Shown here: positions 23,329 through 33,269 of the stretch, in pieces | Layout of the letters: every line of letters starts with the position of its first letter | Numbering within the stretch: the first letter of the stretch is position 1 | The notes under the pieces: generated by a model | Told to the model about the DNA's origin: nothing | The model's database searches: none | What the model saw: the letters and a program-made list of their open reading frames with translations, nothing else | Translations under genes and position numbers: made by a program | DNA from: UBA7485 sp050945075 | GTDB lineage: Bacteria; Bacillota; Clostridia; Eubacteriales; Eubacteriaceae | Length of the DNA: 36,834 nucleotides | Reading direction: 5' to 3' | Assembly: GCA_050945075.1 (NCBI GenBank) | Contig: JBMNSG010000011.1 | Coordinates: forward strand, 1-36,834

Positions 23329-24663
23329 ATGCAGTCTTTTGCGAAGCTCAGAAACAATCTGACGGCTATGTACACGCTGGTGACAGCGGGGATCACCATT
23401 ATCGTAGCCATTCTTCTTTATGTGGCCATGTCGGTGAATCTTGAAAGCAATGCCAGTCAGAGTCTGGAGGTTACGGCCCAGCAGCTAGCCAGCTCGTATG
23501 AGCTGTCACAGAGTCTTCCGAGTCAATCGGATGGAAGTGATTTTTCAGACAATTACAGTGAAATTAAATCGACCCTTGTCAATAATGAAATGACATTCGA
23601 TATCTGGAACGATAATTTTGATGTGGCGGACAGCTCTCAGAATCAGCCGGTCGGGACGGATATCCTTTTTTCGTTTATTCAAAAGTATTTCAGAGAAAGA
23701 AACACCGACTGCCTGCTTACCAATTATGCAAGCGGAGATCTGAATCTTAAAATCTGCACCTATGGTTACGTCTCTGCTTCCGGAAGACTCACGGTTGTCC
23801 AGGTTTCAAAAGACCTGGCAGCAGAACGTCAGGTGCTGGTGGGCTCCGTTCGTTATATGGCTGCGGTTATCGTAGTGGGTGTGGTTCTGTCTGCGCTGGG
23901 AGGCTATTTCCTTGCAGGAAAAGCACTCAAGCCAATCCGGAAGAGCTTTGAAATGCAGCGCGATTTCCTCGCCGATGCATCACATGAGCTCAGGACTCCG
24001 GTGACGGTGATTCAGACCAATCTCGAGGTCCTGAAAAATAACCGCGAGGCGTCAGTCGATTCGCAGATCGAGTGGGTGGATAACGCCTATTCGGAAACCA
24101 AACGCATGAAGGACGTAGTCGAAAGCCTGCTCTTCCTGGCCAAGGCCGATGCGGGCGAACGGATCTCGAAATTCGAGCCGGTCGACCTGTCCTATCTGAT
24201 CATGACTATTACCGAACGGCTGCAGGGACTGGCAGACCGCAAGGATATCCGGCTTACCTCGGAAATCGAATCTGCGGAGCTGTTTGTCAATGGTGATGAA
24301 AAACGTCTGACTGAGCTTCTGACTATTTTGATTGACAACGCGGTTAAATATACGAACAACGATGGCAGCGTGACGGTTATTGCCCAGCGTGATGCCGATA
24401 ATATAAAAATCACAGTCGCGGATACCGGTATCGGTATTCCGGCGGATCAGACACAAAGAATATTCGAACGCTTCTACCGGGTGGACAAGGCACGTTCACG
24501 GGCAGAAGGCGGAACGGGACTCGGATTGTCCATTGCCAAATGGATAACCGAGCAGCATCATGCATCAATCGAAGTCAGCAGTATCGAGGGAGAAGGTACG
24601 AAGATGATTCTCACCTTCCCGTCCTTCAGTCTTGACGGCTTTGAATTTGATGACGAAGAATAG
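23329..24663 (+). CDS. Sensor histidine kinase
   Basis: The membrane sensor partner of the preceding regulator. The 444-residue protein has a first membrane helix (about 11-35), an extracytoplasmic sensor domain of about 140 residues with no recognised motif, and a second helix (about 174-197). A short linker without a clear HAMP domain leads to the HisKA box with phospho-acceptor H219 (ASHELRTP), then the catalytic domain with the N box (NAVKYT), DTGIGI and GGTGLGLSIAK. The ATG begins one base after the regulator stop; a TTG 21 bases earlier overlaps it. The stimulus cannot be inferred. pcrA follows after 12 bases. Confidence 0.95.
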   Translation: MQSFAKLRNNLTAMYTLVTAGITIIVAILLYVAMSVNLESNASQSLEVTAQQLASSYELSQSLPSQSDGSDFSDNYSEIKSTLVNNEMTFDIWNDNFDVADSSQNQPVGTDILFSFIQKYFRERNTDCLLTNYASGDLNLKICTYGYVSASGRLTVVQVSKDLAAERQVLVGSVRYMAAVIVVGVVLSALGGYFLAGKALKPIRKSFEMQRDFLADASHELRTPVTVIQTNLEVLKNNREASVDSQIEWVDNAYSETKRMKDVVESLLFLAKADAGERISKFEPVDLSYLIMTITERLQGLADRKDIRLTSEIESAELFVNGDEKRLTELLTILIDNAVKYTNNDGSVTVIAQRDADNIKITVADTGIGIPADQTQRIFERFYRVDKARSRAEGGTGLGLSIAKWITEQHHASIEVSSIEGEGTKMILTFPSFSLDGFEFDDEE

Positions 24664-24675
24664 GAAATCAGGTTT

Positions 24676-26877
24676 ATGGGAATTTTAGACGGATTGAATC
24701 CGATGCAGCGTCAGGCTGCAGAAACAACAGAAGGACCGCTGCTGATTCTGGCTGGTGCCGGATCCGGGAAAACCCGGACCATTATCCACAGAATCGCCTG
24801 GATTCTGGAACAGAAACTGGCCTGGCCCTCGCAGATCCTGGCGATCACCTTTACCAATAAGGCGGCCGGTGAAATGCGTGAGCGTATTGCCGCGATGGAT
24901 ATTCCGGAAACAAACAGAATCTGGATGTATACATTTCATGCCATGTGCGCGCGAATCATGCGTATGTATGCAGACAGACTGGGCTATACGAAACAGTTCA
25001 GCATTTATGACACGGACGATCAGAAACGGGTGTACAAACAGATTGTCAAGGATCTCGATCTGAGCGAAAAAGTCTATTCATTCGGCTTCATGTCAGGGGT
25101 TGTTTCGGAAGCTAAAAACAACGATCTTTCTCCGGAACGGTATGCGGAAGCCAATCACGGCGATTTCCGCAAAATTCATGAAATCAATTATTACCGTGAG
25201 TATCAGAAGCGTCTTAAAGCCAATGATGCAATGGATTTTGACGATCTGATCTTCAATACTACCGAACTGTTCAGAAACAATCCGGATGTACTCAAGCTTT
25301 TCCAGGACCGTTTTAAATACATTCTGGTCGATGAATATCAGGATACCAACCACTCTCAGTATGAGCTGGTGAATATGCTGGCGGCAGGCAGCAGGAATCT
25401 GTGTGTCTGCGGTGATGATGACCAGAGTATTTACGGCTGGCGTGGTGCGGATATCAACAATATTCTTGATTTCGAAAAAGATTATCCGGATGCTAAGGTG
25501 GTCAAGCTGGAAGAAAACTACCGTTCTACTCCGGTTATCCTTAAAGCAGCCAACGCTGTCATTTCAAGGAATACCGGACGTAAAGAAAAAGCACTCTGGA
25601 CATCCAATCCCGATCAGGAAGATATGAAGACCATTGTGATCGCCAATTTCGATCAGGGTCATGCGGAAGCGAAATGGACAGCGGACAGAATCCGCGAGCT
25701 GCGGGCCAATAAGGGCTATTCATTTGACGATTTTGCCGTTCTTTACCGGACCAATGCCCAGTCGCGTCTGTTTGAAGAAGCGATGATGCGTGAAGGCATT
25801 CCCTACAAGCTGATTGGGGGAACCGGTTTCTATACCCGCGCAGAAATCAGAGATATCGTAGCCTATCTGCATGTGCTCAGCAACCCTAAGGACGATATTG
25901 CCCTGCAGCGTATTATTAACGTGCCTAAACGGGGCATCGGCGCGGCCACTATCGAAAAGGTACGCGAATACGCCCAGTTCAAGGAAATCGGCCTGTCGGA
26001 AGCGATTCAGCAGGCTTCAAAGATTCCGACTCTGACCGGGGCGGCCCGGAAAAAGGTAGAAGGCTTTGGCGATTTCCTGAACGAGCTCGATCAGGCAATG
26101 GAAAAACTCCCGGTGAACGAACTCATCGAAAAGATTGTGGTAGATTCGGGCTACCAGGACATGCTCAATCAGAACAAGATGGAAAATTCCGAAAGCAGAC
26201 TGGAAAACCTGCAGGAACTGATCTCGGCAGCAGCTGATTTTGCGGATAATTCGGAAGATACAAGCCTTACTGCTTTCCTTGAAACAGTGGCACTGTCTTC
26301 TGATACCGACAAATATGATCCCAATGACGGACAGGTACTGCTGATGACTCTTCACAATGCCAAGGGTCTGGAATTTCCGGTGGTCTTTATGGCCGGAATG
26401 GAAGAGGGGCTGTTCCCGCATTCCCGTTCCTACGATTCTCCGGAACAGATGGAAGAAGAACGACGGATCTGCTATGTCGGGATTACGCGGGCGCAGGAAC
26501 GTCTGTATATGACCTATGCCAATGCCCGTACCATCTTCGGTAAGGTTTCACAGCAGGCGCCGTCCCAGTTCCTGAGGGAAATGCCGGCAGACTGCATCGA
26601 TATTGAAGAGCACGCTGCAGTCAGACGCCCCCGGGCCACTGCGGCAGAATCAAAATCAAGATCATTTGCCGGAAATCTCCGTTCATCGGAAGAAGTCATT
26701 CATGCAGGTGTTTCCTCCGGAGAAAGCACCGACAGCTTCTCGCCCGGAGAAAAAGTACGGCATAAGAAATTCGGTATCGGTACAATTATTGAAGTCAAAA
26801 AGAACCAGCTTTCCATTGCTTTCCCGGGACTCGGGATCAAAAAACTGGACCCGGCATTTGTCAAACCGGAACAGTAA
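24676..26877 (+). CDS. pcrA: ATP-dependent DNA helicase PcrA (UvrD family)
   Basis: PcrA is a 3'-5' superfamily 1 helicase for repair, plasmid rolling-circle replication and removal of RecA or stalled RNA polymerase. The 733-residue protein shows motif I AGAGSGKT (26-33), motif II DEYQDTN, motif III QSIYGWRGAD, motif IV EENYRST, motif V TLHNAKGLEFPVV and motif VI YVGITRAQERL. The last 40 or so residues form the Tudor-like domain (KFGIGTIIEV) that in PcrA contacts RNA polymerase. The start is 12 bases after the histidine kinase stop, with an AGGAAATCAGG site. ligA follows, the usual Gram-positive pairing. Confidence 0.97.
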   Translation: MGILDGLNPMQRQAAETTEGPLLILAGAGSGKTRTIIHRIAWILEQKLAWPSQILAITFTNKAAGEMRERIAAMDIPETNRIWMYTFHAMCARIMRMYADRLGYTKQFSIYDTDDQKRVYKQIVKDLDLSEKVYSFGFMSGVVSEAKNNDLSPERYAEANHGDFRKIHEINYYREYQKRLKANDAMDFDDLIFNTTELFRNNPDVLKLFQDRFKYILVDEYQDTNHSQYELVNMLAAGSRNLCVCGDDDQSIYGWRGADINNILDFEKDYPDAKVVKLEENYRSTPVILKAANAVISRNTGRKEKALWTSNPDQEDMKTIVIANFDQGHAEAKWTADRIRELRANKGYSFDDFAVLYRTNAQSRLFEEAMMREGIPYKLIGGTGFYTRAEIRDIVAYLHVLSNPKDDIALQRIINVPKRGIGAATIEKVREYAQFKEIGLSEAIQQASKIPTLTGAARKKVEGFGDFLNELDQAMEKLPVNELIEKIVVDSGYQDMLNQNKMENSESRLENLQELISAAADFADNSEDTSLTAFLETVALSSDTDKYDPNDGQVLLMTLHNAKGLEFPVVFMAGMEEGLFPHSRSYDSPEQMEEERRICYVGITRAQERLYMTYANARTIFGKVSQQAPSQFLREMPADCIDIEEHAAVRRPRATAAESKSRSFAGNLRSSEEVIHAGVSSGESTDSFSPGEKVRHKKFGIGTIIEVKKNQLSIAFPGLGIKKLDPAFVKPEQ

Positions 26878-26927
26878 ACAGAGGCTGACGATATTTCCCG
26901 GGAAAACCCGGTAGTAATGAGGACAGT

Positions 26928-28967
26928 ATGACTGAAGAAAATACACAGGGTGAGAGCAGGGCTCTGAAGCAGGCCGGACAGCAGATCCGCTCGCTGAGCG
27001 ACCGGCTGCGCGAGGCCAACAGGCATTATTATCAGGAAGATGCGCCGGAAATTTCCGATTTCGAATACGACGATATGATGCGGGAACTGATTCGCCTGGA
27101 AACAGAATTTCCACAGCTGCTGTTTCCGGATTCACCATCTCAGCGCGTTGGCGGTCAGCCGGTCGAAGGCTTTGAAAAAGTCACCTACGAAGTTCCCAAG
27201 CTGTCTCTTGCCAATGCATTTGATGCAAAGGAACTCCGGGAATTTGACCAGAGGGTCCGCAGGGCCCTTCCCGGAGAAGAAGTAGAGTACTGTCTGGAGT
27301 ACAAGTTTGACGGGCTGACTGTGGTGCTGGATTATCGCGACGGACTGTTTGTCAGAGGATCCACCCGCGGAGACGGCATGGTCGGAGAAAATGTCACGGC
27401 CAATCTGAAGACCGTCAGGAGCATTCCCCTGCGGCTGACAGAGGATGTCAGCCTCGAAGTTCGCGGAGAAGTTCTTATTTACAAAGAACCCTTCGAACAT
27501 CTCAATAGGGAACGTGATGAAGCGGGTGAAGCGGTTTTTGCCAATCCGAGAAACGCCGCTGCCGGTTCGCTGCGTCAGCTGGATCCGAAGCTGGCAGCAT
27601 CCCGTCCGCTCGATATTTTTGTCTTTAACCTGGAAAGCACCAGCGGGACCGGACATCCCGAGATCCTGAGTCATTCGCAGTCGATGCAGTGGCTGAAGAA
27701 ACTCGGATTCAAGACTTCACCGGTCACAGTCTCAAATAATATTGAAGATCTGATTCTTGAAATCGACCGGGTTGAACATGGCGGCAGACAGGAACTGGAA
27801 TTTGAAATAGACGGAATGGTGATCAAGGTCAACAGCTTTGAGCAGCGGAGCAGGCTGGGCGATACAGCCAAAAGCCCGCGCTGGGCCATTGCCTACAAAT
27901 TTGCTCCTGAAGAAGCCAGCACCCGTCTGAACGGGATTACTGTTCAGGTGGGCCGGACCGGGACACTTACTCCGGTGGCAGAGCTTACCCCGACTCCGCT
28001 GGCAGGCTCAGTCATCAGCAGGGCTACGCTCCACAACGAAGATTATATTGCAGAAAAGGATATCCGTATCGGTGATACGGTGTTAATCCGTAAAGCCGGC
28101 GATGTTATTCCTGAAGTGGTCGGTCCGGTAACGGCGGAACGCAGCGGTAACGAACAGGTATTCAAAATGCCGGACAGCTGTCCGGTATGCGGGTCCGAGG
28201 TTTTCCGGATTCCCGGAGAAGCGGCAGTCAAATGTCTGAACATGGACTGCCCGGCTCAGGTATTCGGACGCATCGTCCATTTTGCTTCCAGGGATGCCAT
28301 GAATATAGACGGTTTGGGACCGGCCATTATCCGGCAGCTGCTGGACCGCAATATGATTACGGCTGTTACGGATATTTATAACCTGAAGGAACAGCGCGAT
28401 AAACTGATTACTCTGGACAAGCTCGGAGAAAAGTCGGTAGACAAGCTGCTGGCGGCCATAGAAGCCTCAAAAGAACGTCCGTTCCATAAGCTTCTGTACG
28501 CCCTGGGCATCCCGCTGATCGGAGACCGGGCAGCAAAACTGCTGGCTTCACTTTTCGGTTCGATGAAAGCACTTGAAGAAGCGACTCCGGAAGAGATTGC
28601 CGATACCTATGATATCGGAGACAAAATGGCCGCTTCAATCCGTGATTTCTTTGAAACCCCCTCTAATCAGGCTATTATCCAGGCACTGGAGGAATACGGT
28701 CTCAACACTTCTGAGGAAGACAGCGGAGAAACTGGCGGAGCATTTACCGGTAAAACAGTCGTTTTAACCGGAACGCTGCCAACGATGGGCCGCAGGGAAG
28801 CGAAGGAGCTGCTGGAAAAGAATGGAGCCAAGGTTACCAATTCTGTTTCAAAGAAGACCGATTACGTTCTGGCGGGTGCCAGTCCCGGCTCGAAGGCAGA
28901 AAAAGCCGCCGCTCTGGGTGTTCCGCTGCTTTCAGAAGAAGAAATGCTGAAAATGCTGGGCCGATAA
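26928..28967 (+). CDS. ligA: NAD-dependent DNA ligase
   Basis: LigA seals nicks in DNA using NAD. The 679-residue protein has the Ia domain, the adenylation domain with the nucleophile K126 in KFDG, the OB fold, the four-Cys zinc finger (about 417-440), helix-hairpin-helix repeats and a C-terminal BRCT domain (about 603-679). The length is normal. A GAGG site is found seven bases before the ATG. It lies 50 bases after pcrA in the same direction, probably in the same transcript. Confidence 0.97.
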   Translation: MTEENTQGESRALKQAGQQIRSLSDRLREANRHYYQEDAPEISDFEYDDMMRELIRLETEFPQLLFPDSPSQRVGGQPVEGFEKVTYEVPKLSLANAFDAKELREFDQRVRRALPGEEVEYCLEYKFDGLTVVLDYRDGLFVRGSTRGDGMVGENVTANLKTVRSIPLRLTEDVSLEVRGEVLIYKEPFEHLNRERDEAGEAVFANPRNAAAGSLRQLDPKLAASRPLDIFVFNLESTSGTGHPEILSHSQSMQWLKKLGFKTSPVTVSNNIEDLILEIDRVEHGGRQELEFEIDGMVIKVNSFEQRSRLGDTAKSPRWAIAYKFAPEEASTRLNGITVQVGRTGTLTPVAELTPTPLAGSVISRATLHNEDYIAEKDIRIGDTVLIRKAGDVIPEVVGPVTAERSGNEQVFKMPDSCPVCGSEVFRIPGEAAVKCLNMDCPAQVFGRIVHFASRDAMNIDGLGPAIIRQLLDRNMITAVTDIYNLKEQRDKLITLDKLGEKSVDKLLAAIEASKERPFHKLLYALGIPLIGDRAAKLLASLFGSMKALEEATPEEIADTYDIGDKMAASIRDFFETPSNQAIIQALEEYGLNTSEEDSGETGGAFTGKTVVLTGTLPTMGRREAKELLEKNGAKVTNSVSKKTDYVLAGASPGSKAEKAAALGVPLLSEEEMLKMLGR

Positions 28968-29136
28968 GGTATAATATAGAATCAGAAAAATTTCCATCGG
29001 TTTTCAACTGTACTGTAAAATTTCAAGTGTAAATCCGGTTTCTGGCCGGCCCCATTCAGTATGAAAATACTGGAGGTGGATGAAGCTTTACATACAGCTG
29101 TCAATCGAAATCAGGAATGACTCAAGGAATAAACAG

Positions 29137-29424
29137 ATGAAAATATCAAAGGAAGAAGTGGCTTACGTAGCAGGGCTTGCCCGTCTGTCTTTTAATGAAG
29201 AAGAGACGGAAAAGCTGCAGGAAGAGCTGTCATCGGTTCTCGACTACGTAGCCGCACTTGAAAAACTAGACACCACGGATGTCAAACCGACCGAGCATGT
29301 GCTGGAACTGGTGAACGTTCTGCGTCCGGATGTCGTTGGAGAAACGCTGCCCATTGAAAAGGTACTCGCAAACGCGCCGGAATCCGAAAGCAATGCCTTC
29401 AAGGTTCCGCGGGTCATTGAGTAG
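29137..29424 (+). CDS. gatC: Asp/Glu-tRNA amidotransferase subunit C
   Basis: GatC is the small linker subunit of the GatCAB enzyme that makes Gln-tRNA(Gln) and, in some species, Asn-tRNA(Asn) from the misacylated forms. From the ATG at 29137 the protein has 95 residues and the family N-terminus KISKEEVAYVAGLARL; AAGGA lies eight bases upstream. An in-frame ATG at 29080 is preceded by GGAGGT at only two bases and would add 19 residues not seen in the family, so I prefer the shorter form, though not with certainty. It starts the gatCAB operon, 169 bases after ligA; a TATAAT at about 28970 could serve as its promoter. Confidence 0.93.
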   Translation: MKISKEEVAYVAGLARLSFNEEETEKLQEELSSVLDYVAALEKLDTTDVKPTEHVLELVNVLRPDVVGETLPIEKVLANAPESESNAFKVPRVIE

Positions 29425-29436
29425 TACAGGTACAGA

Positions 29437-30906
29437 ATGAACGAATTAGCCAATAAAACAGTAACAGAACTTCACGGACTCATGGAGTCCGGAGAAGCGA
29501 CACCTTCAGAAATTACCAAAGCAGTTGCAGACCGCATTGCTTCGCAGGAACCGGTCATCCAGGCCTATGTCACCACGCTTTCGGAAGAAGCGCAGAAGCA
29601 GGCGCAGGCAGACGATGAAACCGTCAAAAAAGACGGCCTGACTGGAATGCTGGATGCCATTCCCTACGCACTCAAAGACAATATGTGCACGGATGGAATT
29701 CTGACAACCTGCTCCTCCAAGATTCTCAGCAACTTTGTACCGCCATACAACTGTACAGTTTACGACAAGCTGCAGGACAAGGGCGGAATTCTTATGGGCA
29801 AGACCAATATGGACGAATTTGCCATGGGTTCTTCCTGTGAAACCTCTGCACTCAGAGACACCAAGAATCCCTGGAATATTGAATACGTTCCGGGCGGTTC
29901 CTCCGGCGGATCGGCGGCAGCCGTTGCTTCGGGCATGGCACCCTATGCACTGGGATCAGATACCGGCGGATCCATTCGTCAGCCTGCAGCCTGCTGCGGG
30001 GTAGTCGGACTCAAACCGACCTACGGGCTGGTTTCCCGTTACGGTCTGGTTGCTTTCGCATCTTCACTGGACCAGATTGGGACCTTTACCAAGGATGTCG
30101 AAGACTGCGCCATCGTAATGGACGCCATTGCCGGACACGACAAGAGGGATTCGACCTCAGTACCGGATCGGAAGATTGACTTTACCGGTGATCTCAAGAG
30201 CGGTGTCAAAGGTATGAAAATCGGGATTTCCAAAGCCTTTATGGGCGAAGGACTCCAGGATGAAATCAGAAACAGCATCGACGAAGCCTGCCATGTTTAT
30301 AAAGAACTGGGTGCGGAAATCGTGGACGTGGATTTCACTATGCTCGACTATGCACTGCCGGCTTACTACCTGATCGCTTCTGCAGAAGCATCATCCAACC
30401 TGGCCCGTTATGACGGCATCCGCTACGGGGTACGTGCTGAAGACACGGGCGGACTGGTGGATCTGTATGTCAAGACCAGAACCGAAGGCTTCGGCGATGA
30501 AGTCAAACGCCGTATCATGCTCGGAACCTATGCGCTTTCTGCAGGTTATTACGATGCCTACTATAAGAAAGCCATGAAAGTCCGTACGCTCATTATCGAA
30601 GAATACAAAAAAGTCTATCAGAGCTGTGATCTGCTGCTTACACCGACGACGGCGACCACTGCGTTTAAGTTCGGAGAACGCCGCCACAATCCGCTGGAAA
30701 TGTATCTGTCCGACCTGTACACAGTTCCGGTCAATATTGCAGGAACACCGGCGATTTCCGTGCCGGCCGGCCTTGCATCCAACGGTATGCCCATAGGCCT
30801 GCAGCTCATGGGACCGGCCTTCTCGGAAGCGACGATCCTCAAAGCCGCATGGGCTTATGAAGATCAGACACGCTATACGGACCTCAGAGCTCCGCTCCAG
30901 AAATAG
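29437..30906 (+). CDS. gatA: Asp/Glu-tRNA amidotransferase subunit A
   Basis: GatA is the glutaminase subunit of GatCAB and delivers ammonia for transamidation. The 489-residue protein has the amidase-signature Ser-cisSer-Lys triad: Lys near 79 (YALKDN), Ser near 154 (GGSSGGSAAA) and Ser near 178 (GSDTGGSIRQPA). It starts 12 bases after gatC and ends 13 bases before gatB. Confidence 0.97.
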   Translation: MNELANKTVTELHGLMESGEATPSEITKAVADRIASQEPVIQAYVTTLSEEAQKQAQADDETVKKDGLTGMLDAIPYALKDNMCTDGILTTCSSKILSNFVPPYNCTVYDKLQDKGGILMGKTNMDEFAMGSSCETSALRDTKNPWNIEYVPGGSSGGSAAAVASGMAPYALGSDTGGSIRQPAACCGVVGLKPTYGLVSRYGLVAFASSLDQIGTFTKDVEDCAIVMDAIAGHDKRDSTSVPDRKIDFTGDLKSGVKGMKIGISKAFMGEGLQDEIRNSIDEACHVYKELGAEIVDVDFTMLDYALPAYYLIASAEASSNLARYDGIRYGVRAEDTGGLVDLYVKTRTEGFGDEVKRRIMLGTYALSAGYYDAYYKKAMKVRTLIIEEYKKVYQSCDLLLTPTTATTAFKFGERRHNPLEMYLSDLYTVPVNIAGTPAISVPAGLASNGMPIGLQLMGPAFSEATILKAAWAYEDQTRYTDLRAPLQK

Positions 30907-30919
30907 AAACAGAGGGAAT

Positions 30920-32365
30920 ATGGAATATGATATTGTAATCGGGATGGAAATCCATGCCGAACTCGCAACAAAATCCAAAATTTTCTGCTCCTGTCCGACT
31001 CAGTTCGGAGCAGATGAAAATACACATGCCTGCCCGGTTTGCCTGGGTATGCCCGGTGTTCTGCCGGTTTTGAATGAAAAGGTCGTGGAATATGCGGCCA
31101 TGGCTGGTCTGGCACTGAATTGCAAAATCGCCAATTTTTCAAAAATGGACCGGAAAAACTACTTCTATCCTGACCTGCCCAAGGCTTATCAGACCTCTCA
31201 GTTTGATCTGCCCATCTGCACCGGCGGTGTCGTTCAGATCGATACCCCGGAAGGAAAGAAAGACATCGGGATTACCCGTATTCATATCGAAGAAGATGCC
31301 GGCAAGCTCATCCATGAAGGTGCTGAAGGCACACTGGTCGATGTTAACCGCTGCGGTGTTCCGCTTATCGAAATTGTTACGGAACCTGACCTGACCAGCG
31401 CTGAAGAAGCCAGAATTTTTGCAGAAAAAATCAGAGACACCCTCGAATATACCGGCGTGTCCGACTGTAAAATGCAGGAAGGTTCGATTCGTTTCGATGT
31501 CAACCTTTCCGTCAAGCCCAAGGGCTCTGCGGAACTGGGAACCCGTACTGAAATGAAGAACCTCAACTCTTTCCGTGCGCTCATCCGTGCCGTGCAGTAT
31601 GAAAGCAAACGCCAGATTATCGAAATCAAAAAGGGAAACCGCATTATCCAGGAAACACGCAAATGGGACGATGCCAAAGGTGTGTCCTCTTCCATGCGAA
31701 GCAAGGAAGAAGCTCACGATTACCGTTATTTCCCGGAACCGGACCTGGTGCCGATCGTTCTTTCCGATGAACGTATTGAAGAAATCAGAGAAGCTCTGCC
31801 GGAACTGCCGGAAGCCAAGCGCCGCCGTTATGTGGAAGTGCTGGGACTCCCGGAATACGATGCAGAAGTGCTGACCGCCAAGAAAGCACTTTCCGAATTC
31901 TTCGAAGCTGCAGCCGCTCAGATTGACGAACCCAAAATGATCTCCAACTGGCTGATGGTTGAAATTCCGCCGCTGCTGAAGGAACGTGAACTGACGGCAG
32001 AAGACATTCCCTTTGCTCCGGCTTCACTGGCCGAACTGATCGGGCTGATTTCAGACGGAACCATTTCCGGCAAAATCGCTAAAAAAGTTCTCGCGGTTAT
32101 TTTTGACGAACCGGAAAAATCACCGAAGGCTGTTGTTGAAGAAAACGGCTGGGCTCAGATGAATGATACTGGAGAGCTGGAAGCGATCATTGAAAAAATC
32201 GTCGATGACAATCCTAAATCCGTAGAAGACATCGCCGGCGGCAATAAAAAGGCTTATGGATTCCTTACAGGACAGGTCATGAAGGCTACAAAAGGCCAGG
32301 CCAATCCGCAGGAAGCCAACCGCATTATCCGCGAAAAGGTGGAAGCAAAGCTTAATCAGGCGTAA
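30920..32365 (+). CDS. gatB: Asp/Glu-tRNA amidotransferase subunit B
   Basis: GatB binds the misacylated tRNA and carries the kinase-like active site that activates its carboxylate. The ATG at 30920 follows AGAGGG and gives the typical N-terminus YDIVIGMEIHAEL; an in-frame ATG inside gatA is rejected. The 481-residue protein holds a Zn-type Cys set (CSCP and CPVC in the first 50 residues), the ENTHACPVCLGMPG block and the C-terminal YqeY-like tail. It closes the gatCAB operon, with a strong terminator 57 bases later. Confidence 0.97.
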   Translation: MEYDIVIGMEIHAELATKSKIFCSCPTQFGADENTHACPVCLGMPGVLPVLNEKVVEYAAMAGLALNCKIANFSKMDRKNYFYPDLPKAYQTSQFDLPICTGGVVQIDTPEGKKDIGITRIHIEEDAGKLIHEGAEGTLVDVNRCGVPLIEIVTEPDLTSAEEARIFAEKIRDTLEYTGVSDCKMQEGSIRFDVNLSVKPKGSAELGTRTEMKNLNSFRALIRAVQYESKRQIIEIKKGNRIIQETRKWDDAKGVSSSMRSKEEAHDYRYFPEPDLVPIVLSDERIEEIREALPELPEAKRRRYVEVLGLPEYDAEVLTAKKALSEFFEAAAAQIDEPKMISNWLMVEIPPLLKERELTAEDIPFAPASLAELIGLISDGTISGKIAKKVLAVIFDEPEKSPKAVVEENGWAQMNDTGELEAIIEKIVDDNPKSVEDIAGGNKKAYGFLTGQVMKATKGQANPQEANRIIREKVEAKLNQA

Positions 32366-32422
32366 TAAAACACAAAATAAACAGTTTCACGGAGTTTTCA
32401 GATTAACAGAATCATCAGAATC

Positions 32423-32450
32423 CGGGACGGCGGAGCCGTCCCGTTTTTTA
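32423..32450 (+). terminator. Terminator of gatCAB
   Basis: CGGGACGGC (32423-32431) pairs perfectly with GCCGTCCCG (32435-32443) over a three-base loop, followed by six Ts. Confidence 0.92.
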
Positions 32451-32467
32451 TTTTCAGCCAGTTTAGG

Positions 32468-32473
32468 TATAAT
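32468..32473 (+). promoter_or_regulatory. Likely -10 element of the rph operon
   Basis: A perfect TATAAT lies 41 bases before the rph ATG. The -35 position falls in the T tract of the gatB terminator (TTTTTA at 32445-32450), a poor match. Confidence 0.5.
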
Positions 32474-32513
32474 ACACTTGCAAGGGGTACGGCCCCGACA
32501 GGAGACAGATAGA

Positions 32514-33269
32514 ATGAACGAAAACGAAACAAACGGACAGTTTGTACGTCCGGATGGAAGAGCGTACGATGAGCTGCGCCCGGTAAAAGTCACAAAGAAT
32601 TTCACGAAATATGCACCGGGGTCGGTTTTAATCGAATCAGGGGATACCCGGGTAATCTGTACAGCGATGACTGAAGAACGGGTTCCACCCTTTCTGCGCG
32701 GACAGGGGAAAGGCTGGGTATCCGCAGAATACTCAATGCTGCCGTCCTCGACAGATACCAGAAAAATCAGAGACCGCAGCAAGGGAAAAATTGATGGCCG
32801 CAGTAGTGAAATTCAGCGGCTGATCGGACGCAGTCTGCGTTCGGCTGTAGATCTTGAAAAACTTGGTGAACGCACAATCTGGATTGACTGCGACGTCATC
32901 CAGGCAGACGGCGGCACCAGAACCGCCTCGATTACCGGTGCTTATATTGCACTTCAGGATGCAATCCGGGAGCTGCTCGATCAGGGCCTGATTGAGGAGA
33001 ATCCTGTCTCGGACAATGTAGCAGCCGTTTCAGTGGGAATCCGGGAAGGTGTACCGATCCTGGACCTGTGTTATCTGGAAGATTCCGGGGCTGAAGTCGA
33101 TATGAACGTCGTGATGAACAGCAAAGGCGAAATGATCGAAATTCAGGGAACCGGCGAAGAGCGTCCCTTTACTAAGGATGAATTTGCACAGCTGATGACA
33201 CTGGCGGAAAAAGGCATTGCAGAACTTACTGAAATACAACAGGCTAATACAAAGCAGGAGGACGCATGA
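32514..33269 (+). CDS. rph: Ribonuclease PH
   Basis: RNase PH trims 3' ends of tRNA precursors phosphorolytically. The ATG at 32514 follows AGGAGA by eight bases and gives 251 residues. The family blocks are RPDGRAYDELRP near the start, SGDTRVICTA, GKGWVSAEYSMLP, RSSEIQRLIGRSLR, CDVIQADGGTRTASITGA and the C-terminal EIQGTGEE. An in-frame ATG at 32478 lies upstream of the ribosome binding site. Its stop overlaps the next gene by four bases (ATGA). Confidence 0.97.
   Translation: MNENETNGQFVRPDGRAYDELRPVKVTKNFTKYAPGSVLIESGDTRVICTAMTEERVPPFLRGQGKGWVSAEYSMLPSSTDTRKIRDRSKGKIDGRSSEIQRLIGRSLRSAVDLEKLGERTIWIDCDVIQADGGTRTASITGAYIALQDAIRELLDQGLIEENPVSDNVAAVSVGIREGVPILDLCYLEDSGAEVDMNVVMNSKGEMIEIQGTGEERPFTKDEFAQLMTLAEKGIAELTEIQQANTKQEDA

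Noticed and set aside
29080..29136. Upstream ATG with strong GGAGGT as the gatC start
   Set aside because: Spacing is only two bases and the extra 19 residues are not typical of GatC, so I kept it as an alternative only.
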